Of a stretch of 9,581 nucleotides of DNA, positions 6,848 to 9,581 are shown piece by piece. A program made the translations under genes and the position numbers. This DNA is from Streptococcus lactarius (GTDB lineage: Bacteria; Bacillota; Bacilli; Lactobacillales; Streptococcaceae). The stretch spans positions 101,795-111,375 of the forward strand of contig NZ_MRXX01000005.1 in the NCBI RefSeq assembly GCF_016642265.1. Reading direction: 5' to 3'. Under the pieces are notes generated by a model. The model had not been told where the DNA came from, did no database searches, and saw only the letters and a program-made list of their open reading frames with translations. The number at the start of each line of letters is the position of its first letter. Position 1 is the first letter of the stretch.

Positions 6848-7536
6848 TTGAATTGATTCAAACCTATTTACCAAATGTTTATAAACTAGGCTGGTCTAGC
6901 CAATATGGATGGGGAACCGCCATCTACCTGACCCTGTATATGACAGTTATTTCCTTCATTATTGGTGGATTTTTAGGCTTGGTGACCGGACTATTATTGG
7001 TCTTGACGCGACCTGGGGGTGTCATCGAAAATAAAATCGTCTTCCAAATTCTGGATAAGATTACTTCCTTGTTCCGTGCCATTCCCTTCATTATCTTGTT
7101 GGCCTTTATTAACCCAGTGACCTACTTGCTCTTGAAAAATACCATTGGCCCTACAGCAGCCCTTGTTCCACTTTCCTTAGCGGTCTTTCCATTCTTTGCC
7201 CGCCAAGTCCAAGTTGTCTTGTCCGAATTGGATGGAGGCGTGATTGAAGCTGCCCAAGCCAGTGGGGCAACCTTCTGGGATATTGTGGGAGTCTACCTTC
7301 GTGAAGGGCTTCCAGATTTGATCCGTGTGACCACCGTGACCATCATTTCCTTAATCGGAGAAACTGCCATGGCGGGTGCCGTTGGTGCAGGAGGACTAGG
7401 AACCTTAGCCATCAACTATGGGAAAAATATGTTTAACAACGATGTCATCTTTGTTGCGACTCTATTGATTCTCATCCTCATCGTTTTGGTTCAATTTTTC
7501 GGCGACTTTCTTTCAAAGAAAATCAGCCACCGTTAG
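6844..7536 (+). CDS. metI: Methionine ABC transporter permease MetI
   Basis: A 230-residue inner-membrane permease of the BPD_transp_1 family. Five membrane segments are apparent, at about residues 24-54, 78-97, 104-127, 163-190 and 201-222. The coupling helix EAA motif lies at 135-157 (EAAQASG, then GLP), the part that contacts MetN. The [15 protein letters not shown] segment is typical of MetI. Its start codon overlaps the metN stop as ATGA (4 nt), indicating translational coupling and equal expression. GGGAG at 6833-6837 serves as ribosome binding site. Confidence 0.95.
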   Translation: MIELIQTYLPNVYKLGWSSQYGWGTAIYLTLYMTVISFIIGGFLGLVTGLLLVLTRPGGVIENKIVFQILDKITSLFRAIPFIILLAFINPVTYLLLKNTIGPTAALVPLSLAVFPFFARQVQVVLSELDGGVIEAAQASGATFWDIVGVYLREGLPDLIRVTTVTIISLIGETAMAGAVGAGGLGTLAINYGKNMFNNDVIFVATLLILILIVLVQFFGDFLSKKISHR

Positions 7537-7548
7537 GATCAGTGTCCT

Positions 7549-8145
7549 ATGAATAGACTAAATGTGAATCAGATGAAACAAGTTGGAGCCTTCATTCTCC
7601 TCTATTTCCTAGCGATTGGACTGGGTGTTATCCTGAGCAATCTAGTCGATCACCAAGGAAATATGTTTTACGCTCCAGCTTTCTCAGCCCTCATTGGCGG
7701 TCCCATTTACCGCTATTACCTGGAAAGAATCAAAGCCATTGGCGCTGTCTTTCTAGTTGGTTGCGTGATCGGATCCTTTTTCCTCTTTTCACGTCATGGT
7801 GCAGGAGCCTTTGTTCCAGCCTTGATAGCAGGGAGTTTTGCGGAGATGGTCGCATCAAGTGGTCGTTTTCGCTCGGGTTTGCGAAATGCCTTGTCTTTTC
7901 TTATTTTCGCCTTTGCGACGACAGGGCCCATCCTGATGATGTGGTTTTATCCGACAAGTTACCGCATGTCTTTATTGGATCGTGGAAAATCGATAGACTA
8001 CGTCAATCGGGTGATGGTATCACCAGATCTAGCGACCATCACTTGGTTTGTCCTCACGGTCATATTGGGTGCTGGATTAGGATGGGGACTATCGAACTTC
8101 CTTCTTCCATTATTGGACAAAAAAGGAGATAAAGATGCACAATAA
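7549..8145 (+). CDS. MptD/Trep_Strep family membrane protein, putative ECF S component
   Basis: A 198-residue hydrophobic protein with about six predicted membrane segments (roughly 11-33, 41-57, 64-82, 86-101, 113-133, 160-187) and a short charged C-terminus. Composition and layout, including FYAPAFSALIGGPIYRYY and a GSFAEMVA segment, fit the family called MptD or Trep_Strep, annotated as a putative substrate-binding (S) component of energy-coupling-factor transporters; its ligand is unknown. It follows metI by 12 nt and overlaps the SAM hydrolase gene by 11 nt, so it belongs to the operon. Its ribosome binding site TAGGA (7534-7538) overlaps the metI stop and can pair with GTCCT (7544-7548) just before the ATG, which may make translation depend on ribosomes arriving from metI. 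Family assignment is from memory. Confidence 0.85.
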   Translation: MNRLNVNQMKQVGAFILLYFLAIGLGVILSNLVDHQGNMFYAPAFSALIGGPIYRYYLERIKAIGAVFLVGCVIGSFFLFSRHGAGAFVPALIAGSFAEMVASSGRFRSGLRNALSFLIFAFATTGPILMMWFYPTSYRMSLLDRGKSIDYVNRVMVSPDLATITWFVLTVILGAGLGWGLSNFLLPLLDKKGDKDAQ

Positions 8146-8983
8146 TTTACTAGTTCTTCAGTCAGACTTTGGTTTGGTGGATGGAGCAGTATCCGCTATG
8201 ATTGGGGTTGCTTTAGAAGAATCGCCAACCCTTAAAATTCACCACTTAACTCATGATATTACCCCCTACAATATCTTTGAAGGGAGTTACCGTCTCTTTC
8301 AGACAGTAGATTACTGGCCAGAAGGGACAACCTTTGTTTCGGTGGTCGATCCTGGTGTCGGTTCCAAACGAAAGAGTGTCGTAGCTAAAACGGCGAAAAA
8401 TCAATACATTGTCACTCCGGATAATGGCACTCTCTCTTTTATCAAGAAACATGTAGGGATTGTTGCTATCCGTGAGATTTCAGAAGTGAAGAATCGTCGA
8501 GCTAATACAGAGTTTTCTTATACCTTCCATGGGCGTGATGTCTACGCCTATACTGGGGCTAAGTTGGCCAGTGGCCATATTAGTTTTGAAGACGTCGGAC
8601 CAGAACTCAGTGTCGAACATATTGTGGAAATCCCAGTGGTTGAGACAGTTCTTGAGGACAATCTTGTTAAAGGTGCGGTTGACATTTTAGATGTGCGCTT
8701 TGGTTCTCTTTGGACTTCCATTACTCGGGAAGAGTTCAATCATTTGTCACCTGAATTTGGGGAACGTTTTGAAGTAACCATCTATAACAATGACATGCTG
8801 GTTTACCAAAACCAAGTAACCTACGGTAAGTCTTTCGCCGATGTGCGAATTGGACAGCCAATCCTTTATATCAATTCCCTTTATCGTGTTGGTCTTGCCA
8901 TCAACCAGGGATCCTTTGCCAAGGCCTATAATGTAGGAGTTGGGGCTTCTTGGCATATCGAGATTAGAAAAATGGAAAATTAA
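8135..8983 (+). CDS. S-adenosyl-L-methionine hydrolase (adenosine-forming), DUF62 / SAM_adeno_trans family
   Basis: A 282-residue cytoplasmic enzyme predicted to hydrolyse SAM to adenosine and L-methionine. Family landmarks appear in order: [17 protein letters not shown] at about 8-24, [16 protein letters not shown] (39-54), [17 protein letters not shown] (68-84), [12 protein letters not shown] (92-103) and [17 protein letters not shown] (131-147). D72, R79 and H132 correspond by spacing to the Asp-Arg-His triad that activates water in archaeal homologues (D68, R75, H127 in the Pyrococcus enzyme). I see no large insertion like the extra loop of fluorinase, so hydrolysis is likelier than halogenation. 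AAAAGGAG (8121-8128) lies 6 nt before the ATG. It sits between two putative S-component genes in a methionine uptake operon, suggesting SAM salvage or recycling. The biological role in streptococci is, to my knowledge, not settled. Confidence 0.92.
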   Translation: MHNNLLVLQSDFGLVDGAVSAMIGVALEESPTLKIHHLTHDITPYNIFEGSYRLFQTVDYWPEGTTFVSVVDPGVGSKRKSVVAKTAKNQYIVTPDNGTLSFIKKHVGIVAIREISEVKNRRANTEFSYTFHGRDVYAYTGAKLASGHISFEDVGPELSVEHIVEIPVVETVLEDNLVKGAVDILDVRFGSLWTSITREEFNHLSPEFGERFEVTIYNNDMLVYQNQVTYGKSFADVRIGQPILYINSLYRVGLAINQGSFAKAYNVGVGASWHIEIRKMEN

Positions 8984-8997
8984 TAGGAGATATCAGA

Positions 8998-9549
8998 ATG
9001 AAACAGAAATCATTATTTTCAATTAAAGATGTTGTAGCTATTGGGGTTGGAGCAGCCCTCTTTGTCGTGATTGCTATGTTGCAAATCCCTGCACCTGCAC
9101 CGAATACGAGCATTCAGTTGCAATATGCCCTTCAAGCTCTCTTTAGTGTAGTTTTTGGTCCGATTGTCGGTTTCTTAATCGGCTTGATTGGTCATGCCAT
9201 TAAGGATGCTATGTCAGGTGGTCTTTGGTGGACTTGGATCATTTCAAGTGGTTTGTTTGGACTCTTTGTTGGTTTCTTCCGCAAACAAATCGGTGAATTC
9301 AAAGGGGAAGTGACAAAGAAAGAATTAATTGTCTTTAACATCGTTCAAATCGTATCCAACCTTGTGATCTGGGGCTTGATTGCTCCGGTTGGAGATGTCT
9401 TGATCTACAAGGAAAGTGCCAATAAAGTCTTCCTACAAGGTGTTGTTGCGGGTTCTTTTAATGCATTAACAGTGGCTGTTGCAGGTTCTCTTCTCTTGAT
9501 CGCTTATGCACGGACTCAAACAAAAGATGGAAGTTTGACCAAAGATTAA
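8998..9549 (+). CDS. UPF0397 family ECF transporter S component
   Basis: A 183-residue integral membrane protein with about five or six hydrophobic segments (12-30, 43-66, 75-94, 109-134, 145-170). It resembles pneumococcal SP_0482 over its whole length as I recall it, including [33 protein letters not shown] and the [11 protein letters not shown] end, so it is complete. Databases often call this family an ECF-type riboflavin transporter component, but I see nothing here that indicates riboflavin. The methionine/SAM context makes a related ligand plausible (inference). AGGAG (8985-8989) is 8 nt before the ATG, and the gap after the SAM hydrolase stop is 14 nt. The ECF ATPase and EcfT genes that usually follow this family are not in the window, because a repeat begins 13 nt after the stop and the window ends. 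Confidence 0.88.
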   Translation: MKQKSLFSIKDVVAIGVGAALFVVIAMLQIPAPAPNTSIQLQYALQALFSVVFGPIVGFLIGLIGHAIKDAMSGGLWWTWIISSGLFGLFVGFFRKQIGEFKGEVTKKELIVFNIVQIVSNLVIWGLIAPVGDVLIYKESANKVFLQGVVAGSFNALTVAVAGSLLLIAYARTQTKDGSLTKD

Positions 9550-9562
9550 ATGTACAGAAGAT

Positions 9563-9581
9563 AAGAGAGTGGGACAGAAAT
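9563..9581 (+). repeat. Streptococcal intergenic repeat, right copy (cut by window end)
   Basis: The 19 bases are the exact reverse complement of positions 34-52, so this is the start of a second, inverted copy of the left-end repeat. Only one arm of the palindrome (AGTGGGACAGAAAT) is visible. Its place 13 nt after the last stop codon suggests that the complete element could form a hairpin in the mRNA and end or weaken transcription of the operon. Confidence 0.75.

Noticed and set aside
7761..8132. Same-strand ORF of 123 codons inside the MptD-family gene
   Set aside because: The other frame gives a coherent membrane protein of normal length with correct operon spacing; this frame gives an incoherent Cys/Arg-rich product.
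8135..8983. Fluorinase or chlorinase function for the DUF62 enzyme
   Set aside because: The length and motif spacing fit the hydrolase group with its Asp-Arg-His triad, and I see no inserted loop as in the fluorinase and no halometabolite genes nearby.
1..9581. CRISPR array, tRNA, rRNA, transposase or phage genes
   Set aside because: No regularly spaced direct repeats, cloverleaf-like segments, recombinase motifs or phage proteins are visible; every gap between genes is under 150 nt and holds the elements listed.

Overview
The window looks like chromosome from an oral (viridans-type) Streptococcus. The evidence is the moderately low GC content, AAGGAG-type ribosome binding sites, lipoproteins with LxAC lipoboxes, and a gene order that matches the methionine uptake locus I recall from S. 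pneumoniae (SP_0148-SP_0152) and S. mutans (atm operon). The species cannot be fixed from the sequence alone. All ten genes are on the + strand and none looks broken.

Layout. Positions 1-52 hold a palindromic intergenic repeat. A stand-alone lipoprotein gene (128-1216) has its own promoter and a strong rho-independent terminator (1224-1258). Next comes an M20D-type amidohydrolase gene (1359-2504), with a good promoter and an upstream palindrome resembling the streptococcal methionine-regulator MET-box. A second promoter (2541-2569) lies behind a TGATA-N9-TATCA motif resembling the CmbR cysteine box. It probably drives a long, tightly packed operon: a GshT/AtmA-like orphan amino-acid/glutathione-binding lipoprotein (2625-3452), metQ (3477-4340), an M20 peptidase (4414-5787), metN (5780-6847), metI (6844-7536), an MptD-family membrane protein (7549-8145), a SAM hydrolase of the DUF62 family (8135-8983) and a UPF0397 ECF-type S component (8998-9549). 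From the M20 peptidase on, neighbouring genes overlap or are separated by no more than 14 nt. A hairpin with a GCAA tetraloop lies between metQ and the peptidase gene.

How the genes fit together. MetQ-MetN-MetI is a complete D/L-methionine ABC importer: lipoprotein receptor, ATPase with C-terminal NIL domain, and permease. The orphan binding protein probably feeds a permease encoded elsewhere. The two M20 hydrolases could release amino acids from acylated or peptide forms. The SAM hydrolase would split S-adenosylmethionine into adenosine and methionine. Two predicted ECF-type S components flank it, without ECF ATPase or transmembrane partners in the window. Together this suggests a sulfur amino acid and SAM acquisition and salvage unit; the role of the last three genes is the least understood part.

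The last 19 bases are the exact reverse complement of positions 34-52, so the locus is bracketed by inverted copies of a streptococcal intergenic repeat, the right copy being cut by the window edge.
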